DNA of 64,000 bases from Polyodon spathula (Eukaryota; Chordata; Actinopteri; Acipenseriformes; Polyodontidae). Below the pieces are notes generated by a model. That model worked only from the letters and a program-made list of their open reading frames with translations. It was not told where the DNA came from and made no database searches. The translations under genes and the position numbers were made by a program. Below are positions 23,499-32,882 of the stretch, piece after piece (the stretch's first letter is position 1; the number at the start of each line of letters is the position of its first letter). Location of the stretch: NCBI RefSeq assembly GCF_017654505.1, contig NC_054548.1, positions 21,960,447 to 22,024,446 of the forward strand. The letters are read 5' to 3'.

Positions 23499-24420
23499 AT
23501 GGATGCTACCCAGTTTGCCGCGATGATGGACCTCCTGCAACAGATGCTCACCGCGGCAGTGCAGGGGGCGGCTAGACCCGCAGCTCCAGACCACTCCCTA
23601 CAGAGACCCACCAAAATGACGGCCGAGAATCGACCTGACGCCTACTTGAATGTGTTCGAGGCCATGGTGATCTCGGCCGGGTGGCCCCAAGCCCAGTGGG
23701 CTAGCTGTTTGTTGCCCCAGCTCACCGGGGAGGCTCAAGCAGCTGCGAGGACGCTGTCCCCGGAGCACATGCTGGATTATCCCCTGCTGAAGGCAGCCAT
23801 CCTGAGTCGTGTGGGAGCCACCCCGGAGGGCTACCGGAAGAAATTCCTGGAGGAGCAGTTTGCAGCGGGGGAGCACCCCCGAGCTATTGCCCACCGGCTA
23901 AAAGATTACGCCATGGGCTGGCTGAACCCAGACGCGGTCACCAAAGCCAGGTTGGTGGAGCTGGTCATGGTGGAGCAGTTTCTGGAGTGTCTGGCCCCAG
24001 GACCTCGGCTATGGGTCCAGCGACAGGCACCATCAGGCGGTCGAACTGACGGAACAGTACCAGGTGGCGGAGCCAACGCCTGCGAGACCGCCTGGGAGGA
24101 GCGCGGCCACCAGATCAACCCCTCAACTGGCCCCGGAGAGGGCAAGGGGACTCGACGGAAGGGGTAGTTCAGGATTTGGTCGGGGGGGTGTCGGCGGGAG
24201 CTCCGGGCCCGGGAACTGGGGCAGGGTGGGGATACCCACGGGCTGCTGCAGTGTCGGACCGGGGTCTCGTGCGGACGCCTTATCGGCGTCCCCCTTTTGC
24301 CAAAACTTCGGGGAGAGAAACCAGCCCACCGAGGTGTTGGACGTGCAGGGAGGTGGGCCACCTCGCCCGGGACTGCCCCTTGATGGAGTGTGACCTCAGC
24401 CGACCAGGTAGGCACGTTCA
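23499..24420 (+). pseudogene. gag: Gmr1-like gag (SCAN-like capsid and zinc knuckle), frameshifted
   Basis: Gag forms the retrotransposon particle. From the Met at 23499 the open frame runs 222 codons. Residues about 90-177 are SCAN-like: YRKKFLEEQF, then WLNPDAVTKARLVELVMVEQ, then LWVQRQAP, strongly resembling the SCAN domain of vertebrate zinc-finger proteins. After LWVQRQAP the likely continuation shifts frame (VELTEQYQVAEPTPARP) and then shifts again to reach a CX2CX4HX4C zinc knuckle (CWTCREVGHLARDC, 24335-24376). At least two frameshifts therefore break the gene. SCAN domains are thought to derive from gag of this retrotransposon group. Confidence 0.85.
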
Positions 24421-24694
24421 ATTACCTCAGTCACTTCAGCACACTGGTTTTGTTATTCCTGTGACAGTGGATGGTACAAAAACCCAGGCTCTCCTGGATT
24501 CAGGGTGTGGTCAGTCTCTAGCACAGGAGAGCCTAATCTCACCGGGGCATATTAAGTGTATTCATGGGGATGTCCTCTCCTATCCCAAGATCAATGTGTG
24601 TATGACTTTTGGCCAGCAGGTGATGCAGGTGCAGGTAGGATTATGTCCTCGATTGCCAGTACCAGTAGTTCTGGGACGGGACTGTGAGCAGTAA
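24421..24694 (+). pseudogene. pol: Gmr1-like aspartic protease region
   Basis: The frame holding the zinc knuckle continues into a retropepsin-like region. It shows PVTVDGTKTQALLDSGCGQS with the catalytic DSG at 24497-24505 (DSGC rather than the usual DSGA/DTGA), and later PVPVVLGRDC before a stop at 24692-24694. VVLGRD is the expected C-terminal hydrophobic-Gly-Arg/Asp motif. The protease would process the polyprotein. The 24.70-25.05 kb interval after it, up to integrase, is a linker broken by stops and frameshifts (DWLTALTAPSSLLAKKEEVI and onward). Confidence 0.75.
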
Positions 24695-25075
24695 AGATTG
24701 GTTGACTGCCCTGACAGCCCCGTCCTCTTTATTGGCGAAGAAAGAGGAAGTAATTGGAGACATCTTTCCCTTTCGCGATCCAGAATGGTTTTGCCATAAA
24801 TTTAAACCCCGTAAAACTAAACGGGAGTGCCGGATCGCTAAGAATGAGGGCTGGCAATGGAGGGAGTTGGAGAAGTTTCAGTTGGGGGCGGTCGGTGAAG
24901 AGTCCGAGGGGGAGGTCGCGGAGCCAGCGCAGGGGTCTGGCTCAGCTGCCTCTGCTCGGGATTGACCTGACCCCGAGTTGGAAGCCATGGGAGCTGATTT
25001 CTTAGCTCACTCCCGTGACTTCTGACTCAAGCAAGGGCTTGACGATGTGCTGGGCAGGCTCTTTGACCAAGCGTC

Positions 25076-26434
25076 GTGGTTAATGGTTGGGTAGTCGAGC
25101 CCAGACGTGCCGCCACGTACCCCCACTTTGAAATTGATCGAGACCTGCTGTACCTTGTTGATAAATTACCCCAGACCGGTGAAGTGCGTCATCAGTTGCT
25201 CATTCCTCAGCCCTTTAAGGAGGATTTGTTGCAGCTGGCTCACGCTATTCCCCTGTCTGGTCATTTGGGAAGGGATAAAACTAAAGCAAGGCTTGTGTCA
25301 CGGTTCTTCTGGCTGGGGCTGGATGGCGATGTCAAACGGTTTTGTGAGCGGTGTGGGGAATGTCGAAAGGCCAGCCCTAGAGCAGTTCCATGCGCCCCAC
25401 TGGTGCCTTTGCCCCTAGTGGAAGCTCCATTTGAGCGTATTGGGATGGACATAGTTGGGCCATTAGAAAGGAGCGCGGAAGGATACACCCACCTACTTGT
25501 CATTCTGGATTATGCCATGCGTTATCCAGAGGCTATTCCCCTCCGATCTATGTCTGCTAAGTCCGTTGCCAACGAGCTTGTAAAGGTTTTTTCCTTGGTG
25601 GGGATTCCCAAGGAGATACTAACCGATCAAGGCATCAATTTTCTGTCCCGGCTAATCTGCGGAACATGTAAGCTTTTGGGAATTAAGACCATTAGGACCT
25701 CAGTGTTTCATCCTCAGACCGATGGTCTGGTGGAACGCTTTAATAAGACCCTTAAGAGCATGTTGCGCAGGTTTATTCATAGTGATGTGCGTTACTGGGA
25801 CCTGCTGATTCCTCCCCTTCTCTTTGCGATCAGAGAGGTTCCCCAGGCTTCCACGGGGTTTTCACCATTCGAGCTGTTGTATGGGCGGAGACCCCGGGGC
25901 GTGCTCGATCTGGTCAGACAGATGTGGGAGGAGCAGCAGGACAATTCGATCAATACCGTCCGGTATGTGTTGGACCTGCGCAAGCGTCTTGAGTCGGTTG
26001 GGAAATGGGCGCAGGACAATTTGCAGCAGGCACAGCACAGACAGGAGACACAATATAACCGAGGAGCCCGGTTGCGCACATTTAAGGTACTTCTCTTATT
26101 ATCCAGTTCTGAGTCGAAACTCTTGGCGAAGTGGCAAGGACCCTTTGAGGTTACACGCAGTGTTGGGAAGATGGACTATGAGATCTGCCAGCCGGAGCGA
26201 CGGACAGAGAAACATATTTACCATATCAACCTCTTAAAGCCTTGGTTGCAACCAGAGGCGTTGTTAGTGGCGCATGCAGATGACGTCATGGACCTGGGAC
26301 CTGATCTTTCTGTGTTGGCAAGAAAAGGATTGGTACAGATTGCTGAGAATCTGACACCAACGCAGAAATGTCAGGCTCACAGTCTGGTGGCGGAGTTTCC
26401 TGACGTTTTCTCTTCCGTCCCGGGGCAGACTTGA
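25076..26434 (+). CDS. pol: Gmr1-like integrase, frame intact (domain upstream of RT)
   Basis: The open frame has 452 codons. The N-terminal HHCC zinc motif uses His56, His63, Cys93 and Cys96 (LSGHLGRDKTK and CERCGECRK). The catalytic core has DIVGPL (Asp125), TDQGINF (Asp184) and LVERFNK (Glu220), with exactly 35 residues between the second Asp and the Glu, the canonical DD35E spacing. A GPY/F-like C-terminal module follows (KWQGPFEV, DYEIC, HINLLKPW). The end of the frame (LVAEFPDVFS) is the linker that normally leads into reverse transcriptase. A TGA at 26432-26434 cuts it there. Integrase inserts the element cDNA into the genome. All catalytic residues are present, but the surrounding polyprotein is broken. 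Confidence 0.93.
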   Translation: MVNGWVVEPRRAATYPHFEIDRDLLYLVDKLPQTGEVRHQLLIPQPFKEDLLQLAHAIPLSGHLGRDKTKARLVSRFFWLGLDGDVKRFCERCGECRKASPRAVPCAPLVPLPLVEAPFERIGMDIVGPLERSAEGYTHLLVILDYAMRYPEAIPLRSMSAKSVANELVKVFSLVGIPKEILTDQGINFLSRLICGTCKLLGIKTIRTSVFHPQTDGLVERFNKTLKSMLRRFIHSDVRYWDLLIPPLLFAIREVPQASTGFSPFELLYGRRPRGVLDLVRQMWEEQQDNSINTVRYVLDLRKRLESVGKWAQDNLQQAQHRQETQYNRGARLRTFKVLLLLSSSESKLLAKWQGPFEVTRSVGKMDYEICQPERRTEKHIYHINLLKPWLQPEALLVAHADDVMDLGPDLSVLARKGLVQIAENLTPTQKCQAHSLVAEFPDVFSSVPGQT

Positions 26435-27944
26435 GTAGCCCATCATCACATTGATAATGAGCCGGGGGCGCTAGTTCGCCAGAGGCCGTACCGTATACCT
26501 GAGCGTAAAAGACAGGTAATAAAAGCTGAAATTGACGAAATGCTGAGACTGGGGGTAATAGAAGAGTCCCAAAGTGACTGGAACAGTCCGATCGTTTTAG
26601 TCGATAAGCCAGACGGGTCAACTCTATTAGCTTGAAAACTGGCGAATCAGAGGACTAGACGGGGCGCATCTACTCAAACGACCTCGGCAGATCCGTGTCG
26701 ACGTAAAATTAACTGCCTTGCACCTATAATTGTTCACATGACCGTATATGGGGACGAGGGATCTTAGATCATCTCTCCTGCCACAAAAAAAAAAAGGGAC
26801 GGAGGGAAAAGGCCAAACAATGGTAAGTCCTGGGCGATTTTGCATTGATTTCAGACGAATCAATGAGAAATCGAAATTTGACGCTTATCCGATGCCCCGG
26901 GTAGATGACTTACTGGAGCGTCTAGGCACAGCTCATTTTATGACGACACTGGATTTAACGAAGGGGTACTGGCAGATACCCCTGACTCCAGAATCTAGAG
27001 AGAGGACGGTGTTTTCCTCTCCCTTCGGGTTGTACCAATTCAGGACCATGCCCTTTGGGTTGCACGGACCGCCCGCCACTTTCCAGCGGATGATGGATCG
27101 CATCTTGCGGCCCCATCAGCAGTACGCCGCTGCTTACATAGATGATGTGGTTATCCACAGTGAGGATTGGCCGAGTCATCTGTGTAAGGTAGCGGCGGTG
27201 CTGCAATCCTTGCGGGAGGCGGGGCTCACTGCTAACCCAAAGAAGTGTGCTATTGGGAAGAGTGAGTCCTGGGTATTTGGGGTATCGGTAGGGGGCCAGA
27301 TCAGACCGCTGGTTGCTAAGGTGAAAGCCTTGGCTGACTGGCCAGTTCCTACAACCAAAACTCAGGTGCGCTCTTTCTTGGGACTAGCGGGTTATTATAG
27401 AAAGTTCATCCCAAGCTTCGCTATGCTCGCTGCTCCCTTGACGGACCTCACCCGGAAGGCTTCCCCAAATACGGTTCAGTGGACGGAGTCGTGCCAGAGG
27501 GCCTTTCTCGCCTTGAAGCAGAGGCTGTGTAGTGAGCCAGTACTATGCAGCCCGGATTTTGGTAAGAGGTTCACCCTGCAGACGGATGCGTCAGAGACAG
27601 GTCTCGGGGCAGTGTTGTCGCAGGAGGTTCGGGGAAGCGAGCACCCAGTCCTGAACATCAGCAGGAAGCTCATTCCCCGCGAGAAAAATTATAGCACCAT
27701 CGAGAAGGAGTGTCTCGCAGTAAAATGGGCAGTCGAGTCACTCCGGTACTACCTCCTGGGGCAACACTTCACCCTGGTTACAGATCATGCCCCCTTAGCA
27801 TGGCTTCACCGGATGAAAGATAGCAACGCCAGAATCACACGGTGGTACTTGGCCTTGCAGCCCTATGCCTTCAGGGTAGTCCACCGAGCAGGAAAGTTGC
27901 ATCAAAACGCAGACTTTTTCTCTCGGGAAGGCATGGGGGTGTAA
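26435..27944 (+). pseudogene. pol: Gmr1-like reverse transcriptase and RNase H, interrupted
   Basis: After the TGA, homology resumes in the same frame (VRQRPYRIPERKRQV, WNSPIVLVDKPDG) up to about 26620. A roughly 205-bp unrelated stretch then intervenes. The main frame (26748-27944) holds the RT core: RFCIDFRRIN, DLTKGYWQIPL, FGLYQFRTMPFGL, and the active site YIDD at 27135-27146. A thumb region follows (FLGLAGYYRKFIP). The RNase H has its Asp (TDASETGLGAVLS, Asp280 counted from 26748), Glu (IEKECLAVKWA) and Asp (VTDHAPLAWL). It ends NADFFSRE near the stop at 27942. This enzyme would copy the RNA into cDNA and degrade the template. The copy is inactive because of the stop, insertion and frame change. 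Confidence 0.92.
26621..26829 (+). other. Roughly 205-bp insertion inside the reverse transcriptase
   Basis: In Ty3/Gypsy RTs, KPDGS is directly followed by WRFCIDFR. Here KPDG ends near 26618 and TGGGCGATTTTGCATTGAT starts at 26830, separated by unrelated sequence containing stops, an A11 run (26785-26795) and a GTCGACG. The downstream join also has one extra G. I could not see terminal repeats or a clear target duplication, and the origin is unknown. Confidence 0.7.
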
Positions 27945-27987
27945 GATTTTCGAATGAACCGGTGGTGTCATTCTGATGGGAAGGATA

Positions 27988-28711
27988 TGTAACAGGAAGA
28001 GATCTGTGCTGCCTCTGCTGCCACGTCCACAGGGCTGCAGGAAGAGGGCGGCAGTCGTCCAACAACCGCCTGTGAGTCATGGCAGTGACACAGGGAGGTG
28101 GGAGAGTGGGTGTGTGGACTTTCCCCCTCTCTGAATGGCTGAGAGGCGCGTCTTGGGAGATTGTTAGCTCTATAAATTAACACTCTATTGTTTCCTCAGG
28201 TCTACCCTGTTAAACGTGCCGAGAGTGCGGAGGCGCTGGTCAACGACCGAGAACCAGTGGGAGAGAAAGAAACGGAGGTTCAGAGCGAGACATTGAGGGC
28301 GGGGAACCCTTGGGCAGACCCCTGATTAGTATATATCAGAGCAGGCTAGTGAGCCGGCAGTGTAGGACGGTGATCCGGGTCACATGGACAGCGGCGATCG
28401 GTATATCGCTGCAAAGTGCAGCACCTTTTCTTTGTAGTTTTTGTTACTGTTTTATTTTCTCTGTTTCTTTGTGCCTTCTGTTTTGAATTATTGTTTCGAA
28501 GCACCTGCAAGGGCGCCGGTATTGTGTACCATCGCTTGATATGCCCGTGGTTCTGTTTACCATCGTTGGTAAATCGGACCACGGACCCACAGCGCCATCT
28601 GCGGGATTAAAGAAAAAATAGCACCCTGAAATAAAACTGGGCACCTGTGTGGTGTTGCCAAATTCACCTGTCTGTTTCCTGTGTCAGTGAATTACCCACC
28701 ATCCTTCCACA
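27988..28711 (+). repeat. Complete 3' LTR of the Gmr1-like element
   Basis: The LTR of 724 bp starts TGTAACAGG and ends CTTCCACA (TG...CA). A purine-rich GATGGGAAGGATA directly upstream is the likely polypurine tract. Its last 301 bp repeat the 5' LTR fragment. AATAAAAC occurs near the end (about 28631), fitting a polyadenylation signal in R/U5. The right flank begins GTATT, but no matching left duplication can be tested because the 5' LTR is truncated. Confidence 0.85.
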
Positions 28712-29910
28712 GTATTATAGAAAAATAAAGTAACTGCTATTTATATAATTGAAATCCTCATTTAACCCCCATTGCTACTATGAGAATATCTGGATTTGAT
28801 GCTGTCTCATTTTGTAATAATGTTGATTTTTGTAATACTGCTGGTATGGCATGTCTTGTAATGACTGCTCCTAATTGCTCACCTCAAAAAAAAATTCAAT
28901 TTTAAATTAACTTCTGGAACCACAATTTGGATTCCCTTGTTACCGAAACTAATCCGTAACAGACACAAACACTCACACCCAGTTAGTTAAATGACAAAGT
29001 TTAAAGGATCCCTGAAATCTCATGAATTCTGAAGGACCCAGCAGGTATGGTAATGCCAGCCTAACTTGGTAATTTAAATGGTGTTTGTCATAAATTGATG
29101 TGCGTGCAAATGTAAAGCATATACATTGTCGATATAGTTCTCGTTACCATGGAAACAGAATTCATGGTCTTATATTGGAAGTATGTTTAAACACCTTTTG
29201 TTACAGGTTACATGGGTTATTGTCATTTATTGACTAACATCTACCCATCCTAATATATCTTATCTCTATCACCATGGAAGTACTGTAATTAAAACTGTCA
29301 GTCAAGCTTGCTTGTGCACAGACTGGGCTGGCTGAGGCTGCACTACCCTTGTTACTGTTGTAGCACTAACTGACAAGATATTTTCAACCATGGCTAACCA
29401 CGCTCCTGAAATAGCCTGTTCTCTGGCAGCCAGAGGATTGAGTTCTGATTGGAGACTACATTCAGTTCATATCCCAATCCAAACACTGAAAATGGGTTCC
29501 TGGTTGATTGTACTCAGAGGTACAGAGGCGTTTATACATTTTAGAAAATCTGCTGCCACTGTAATTTCAGCACCTCATATCTAGAATCATTTTGAGTCTA
29601 TTTGAGCCATATGTGTTTTCAGATATTGGCTTTAATTTTGACCCACAGTTGTGATTCTCTTGATCTACGTACAGTGGATGCAAGACATGGTGACTTACTT
29701 TTTTTTGTTGTTGTAAAACTAGATTGGGATTTGTTTTCCCATAGTGTAGATAAAACAACTAACAACATAAAAATGATACTAGGTGGCACACTGGGTTACT
29801 GCACACTGCCATGAAGGTGAGAAATACTGCAGTCCATGTTGGCATGAGTTTCCACCAGCAGATGGCTCTGTTGTGCTCCTGTTAGCCTGAAGTGCATTTG
29901 GATTACACTA
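28712..29910. other. Intergenic, no gene or clear repeat recognised
   Basis: The sequence is moderately complex. Open frames at 29390-29584 and 29602-29814 have no recognisable similarity and no start or splice context of note. Confidence 0.4.
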
Positions 29911-30357
29911 TGTAACACAATTTTTGTTACTGGGTAGTAAGTGTTATTTCCTAATTGCTTATGCCTCAAAAGTATAGAAAATGGCTATTATTCCCCACAA
30001 ACTTTGCTTTTGTGACCAGGACAGTGATATTTCAAAATGTAAATACAGTATAATCGTAAATCTCGAAAAACTACTCGCTTCTAAATCTTGTGTAGTCATT
30101 TTTGTATTACTTTAATATAAATACATGTTAATTTGGATTCATATGTTGTTTTTTTCTGACTTTATGTGAACGAAAAGACACACATTTGCCCATTTTCCCA
30201 TTGGAAATAGTGATATTTTGAAATATCACTGCCCTGGTCACAAAAGCAAAGTTTGTGGGGAATAATAGCCATTTTCTATACTTTTGAGGCATAAGCAATT
30301 AGGAAATAACACTTACTACCCAGGAACAAAAAAAAAAAAAAATGTTACACGGTGTTA
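29903..30357. mobile_element. MITE with very long terminal inverted repeats
   Basis: The left arm starts at about 29911 (TGTAACACAATTTTTGTTAC) and runs through GGGTAGTAAGTGTTATTTCC and TTATTCCCCACAAACTTTGC to about 30039. It reappears almost base for base in inverted orientation from about 30209 to 30349, ending in TGTTACA after an A-run. Arms of about 130-140 bp surround a spacer of about 170 bp, with TTCATATGTTG and TTTATGTGAACG in it. No protein is encoded. The near-identity of the arms suggests recent activity or gene conversion between them. The class of transposase that would mobilise it is unknown to me. Confidence 0.8.
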
Positions 30358-32059
30358 TTAATTCACATAAGAAAGGTTGTATAATTGAGATTAATCAATG
30401 ACCTTTTGGTTGATTTTGGATTCTGGGTCAGTACTCTAATTTTACCTTTAAATGGCTGGGTTTCAATTAGTGGGTGATAATCAGACCTATAAATGATTGT
30501 AGTTTATTAAACAAATAATACACATTCACAGTTAGCATTCGTTTTGCTGTGGTGATTTTAACTTAAAATCCTACAGTTGTAAACTGTCAGTCGAGTACTC
30601 TAGTACATAATCACTGATGCTCATTTGTTGAACCAGAGATGATTAATTGATCATAGCTTTCGTTGGTGCAACACTAGTTTCAATCTGACTTGGGTTGCAA
30701 GTGAAATCTGTGCTCTTGGATTAGCCTTTTGTGTAACGATTGGAACTGGTCGCATAAAGAGATCTGCAATTGGATGGGTCTGGAGATGGAGCAACTCTCC
30801 CCTTGATGGTTGGTTTGAGCCCTATTCGCTGGGCAAACTCACTGCTATCCTTGCTCTGTTGATAAAAAAGAGGACATTAATCTTCACTGCTGCCATAATA
30901 ATGAGCATCACATTTTATTACAAGAACGTTAGAGAGAGGTGAAAAAAGGAGGATACCAGGACCTGGAAATTACAAGCAGCATCTGTGGGGGAAATGACAG
31001 CTGCTCCCTAGCTGATCTATGTCAACAGATGTGATTATTAGGCAAGAGTTTTGGACTATAAACAACCCTGAATTTGACTATAAATGTTGAATAGAATGTA
31101 AAAACAAACTGCACCTCTATAAGACCAATACTCCAAATATGTGAGATAAAAACTGGCAATCAGGAGTCCTGTTTCACTGGTTGACCTTCACTAGCCCTCA
31201 TTTCTCATGTGTGGTATAATCAGCATCAAATAGAGGAAATAGAGATGCAGATTGCATGCCAAAAATTCTGCTACTTAATTGGTAGTGTGCCAGACAACCA
31301 GCAAAATCACTCTAAACCTAACATTTTGTGAATAACTGGTTGCAAAGTTATTCCTAGACCCCTGCACAAGCTAAAACAAATTAATCCTTACACACACAAC
31401 ATCTGTCCTCATTTAAAACCTATTAACCACCCACCAGCAGGCTAATTCTAACTGTTAGTGCAAAACATGCGTCATGTTTTCTTGAAACTTGTTTGGGATT
31501 CATCCAGAGGATACGGTCACATTATGTTTTTAGATGTTGCTATTACACATTGAAAATGCTGGTTAATTTTGAGGGTGTTTAGATTTTTCTTTGAGGGGGT
31601 AGGACACATCATCACGATACAGTTACAGTGTTCATCATTTATTGTGTGTCTTTAGAATAGTGCATGCATGTGTGACAGCTGTTGTGGTTGAGGCAGAGAA
31701 AGCCTTTCTTTTCCCTAACATTATTCGTTCTTAATTATATCTCAGATGTATGTAATTGATATGCCTGCGTTGTATTAAAGTTATTAGAATGGTAATTTAA
31801 TTTCAGGGTCAGGTGACATTGCTGTACTTTATAGACTGCAATAAAAATATTGCTGCTCTCGAAAAGTAGGGGATGTAGACAAAACACAAGTAAGAGACCA
31901 CATTCGCATGGACCAACGACAAGAGCTTGTATTTTTGTCAGAGGAAGTGCAATACCAGGCCATCTGGCAAGCTAGTGGATGTTGTGGAAGCAGTTTCTCA
32001 CTGTCTGTGTAGACACATGATCTCACAAGGAAGTGATCTTAGCATTGATCTCACAAGAT
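30358..32059. other. Intergenic, no gene recognised
   Basis: Mixed-complexity sequence without an exon-like frame or bounded repeat that I can support. Confidence 0.4.
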
Positions 32060-32195
32060 TACTTGGATCTAGGGTCCTATAAGACCCAACTTGAAACAGT
32101 TTTGAGATCTTTCAGCTACTAGGAACTGGACAAGATTAGAGGGGCCAAATGGTCCCCTTTAGTTCATTTTTGTTTTTATGTTCTTATGTTCTTGT
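32060..32195 (+). mobile_element. LINE 3' end fragment
   Basis: The block includes GAGGGGCCAAATGGTCCCCT and ends in a short tandem tail ATGTTCTTATGTTCTT. This is the type of tail seen at the 3' ends of CR1/L2/Rex-like LINEs from memory. There is no coding sequence, and it is likely a 5'-truncated copy. It may belong with the reverse-transcriptase remnant at 36.45-36.99 kb. Confidence 0.5.
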
Positions 32196-32753
32196 TGTAC
32201 TCCAGTGACCTGACTATATTATTTTGTTTTGAGTTGAGAACTTGTGTTAACAGTTTAACTAGGCTAGGTTTCAGTTTCCATGTTAAGAAATCTCTTTCTT
32301 TTTTTTCTTTTTTTTTTAATGTTATATCATTGCTATATCATTTTAAACCTTTTAGGGTCTGAACTATTTTCGCCTGTTTTTTTATTATTTTTTAATTTTT
32401 TTACTGTTGTTAGTTTTGTGGCTATAACACATATATGAAATGAATGTGCACATACTAGGCTTTTTATTAAAAAAGCATGGCCAGCTCAAATCTGACAGTG
32501 CACAATGAAACTTCAACATGTAGGATAAAAATAAAAATAATTATGGCCATGTATATACAAAAGTGACCAAAAGCAACTAAAAAAAAAAAAAAAAAAAAAA
32601 AAAGATTAATTGAAAATGTGCAAAAGAAAAGAAAACAAACAAACAAAAAAACATTCAAATTATTCGTCCCAGACACCCTGCTCATGTGGCACAATATGAG
32701 GCTGTTCACTGTATCTTGAATCTGAAACAAAAACACCAGAAACATTGTGCATG

Positions 32754-32882
32754 AAAAACACAAGCCAAGTTAATAGAAACAATTGGGGCAACCTTGACCC
32801 CCATCAGTTTAACAGTTCAGCCTATTTGCTTTGTGCTGGCCAAGGCTGCCCCATGGTTTCTTGGAGCTTGGCTTGTGTTTTT
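32754..32882. repeat. Inverted repeat, hairpin-forming
   Basis: AAAAACACAAGCCAAG (32754-32769) is perfectly complemented by CTTGGCTTGTGTTTTT (32867-32882). Pairing continues imperfectly inward through GGGGCAACCTT (about 32785-32795) and AAGGCTGCCCC (about 32842-32852). The loop is about 45 nt. It could be a small MITE or a transcribed hairpin. Confidence 0.6.

Larger units (their letters stand above)
23105..28711 (+). mobile_element. Gmr1-like Ty3/Gypsy LTR retrotransposon, inactivated, 5' LTR truncated
   Basis: In order it contains a partial 5' LTR (23129-23429), gag with a SCAN-like domain and zinc knuckle, aspartic protease, integrase, reverse transcriptase, RNase H and a full 3' LTR (27988-28711). 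Integrase lies before reverse transcriptase, the reverse of ordinary Ty3/Gypsy elements and the hallmark of the Gmr1 group of fish and other deuterostomes. The two LTR copies differ at eight of 301 shared positions by eye, all transitions, which implies a fairly recent insertion. Several frameshifts, stops and a roughly 200-bp insertion make it non-functional. Its GC content is visibly higher than the surroundings. Confidence 0.93.

Noticed and set aside
24123..24421. Long minus-strand open frames within gag
   Set aside because: GC-rich antisense shadows of the gag and linker sequence without recognisable domains.
25076..27944. A complete, active retrotransposon
   Set aside because: Integrase is open, but gag, protease linker and RT are broken by frameshifts, stops and an insertion, and the 5' LTR is truncated.
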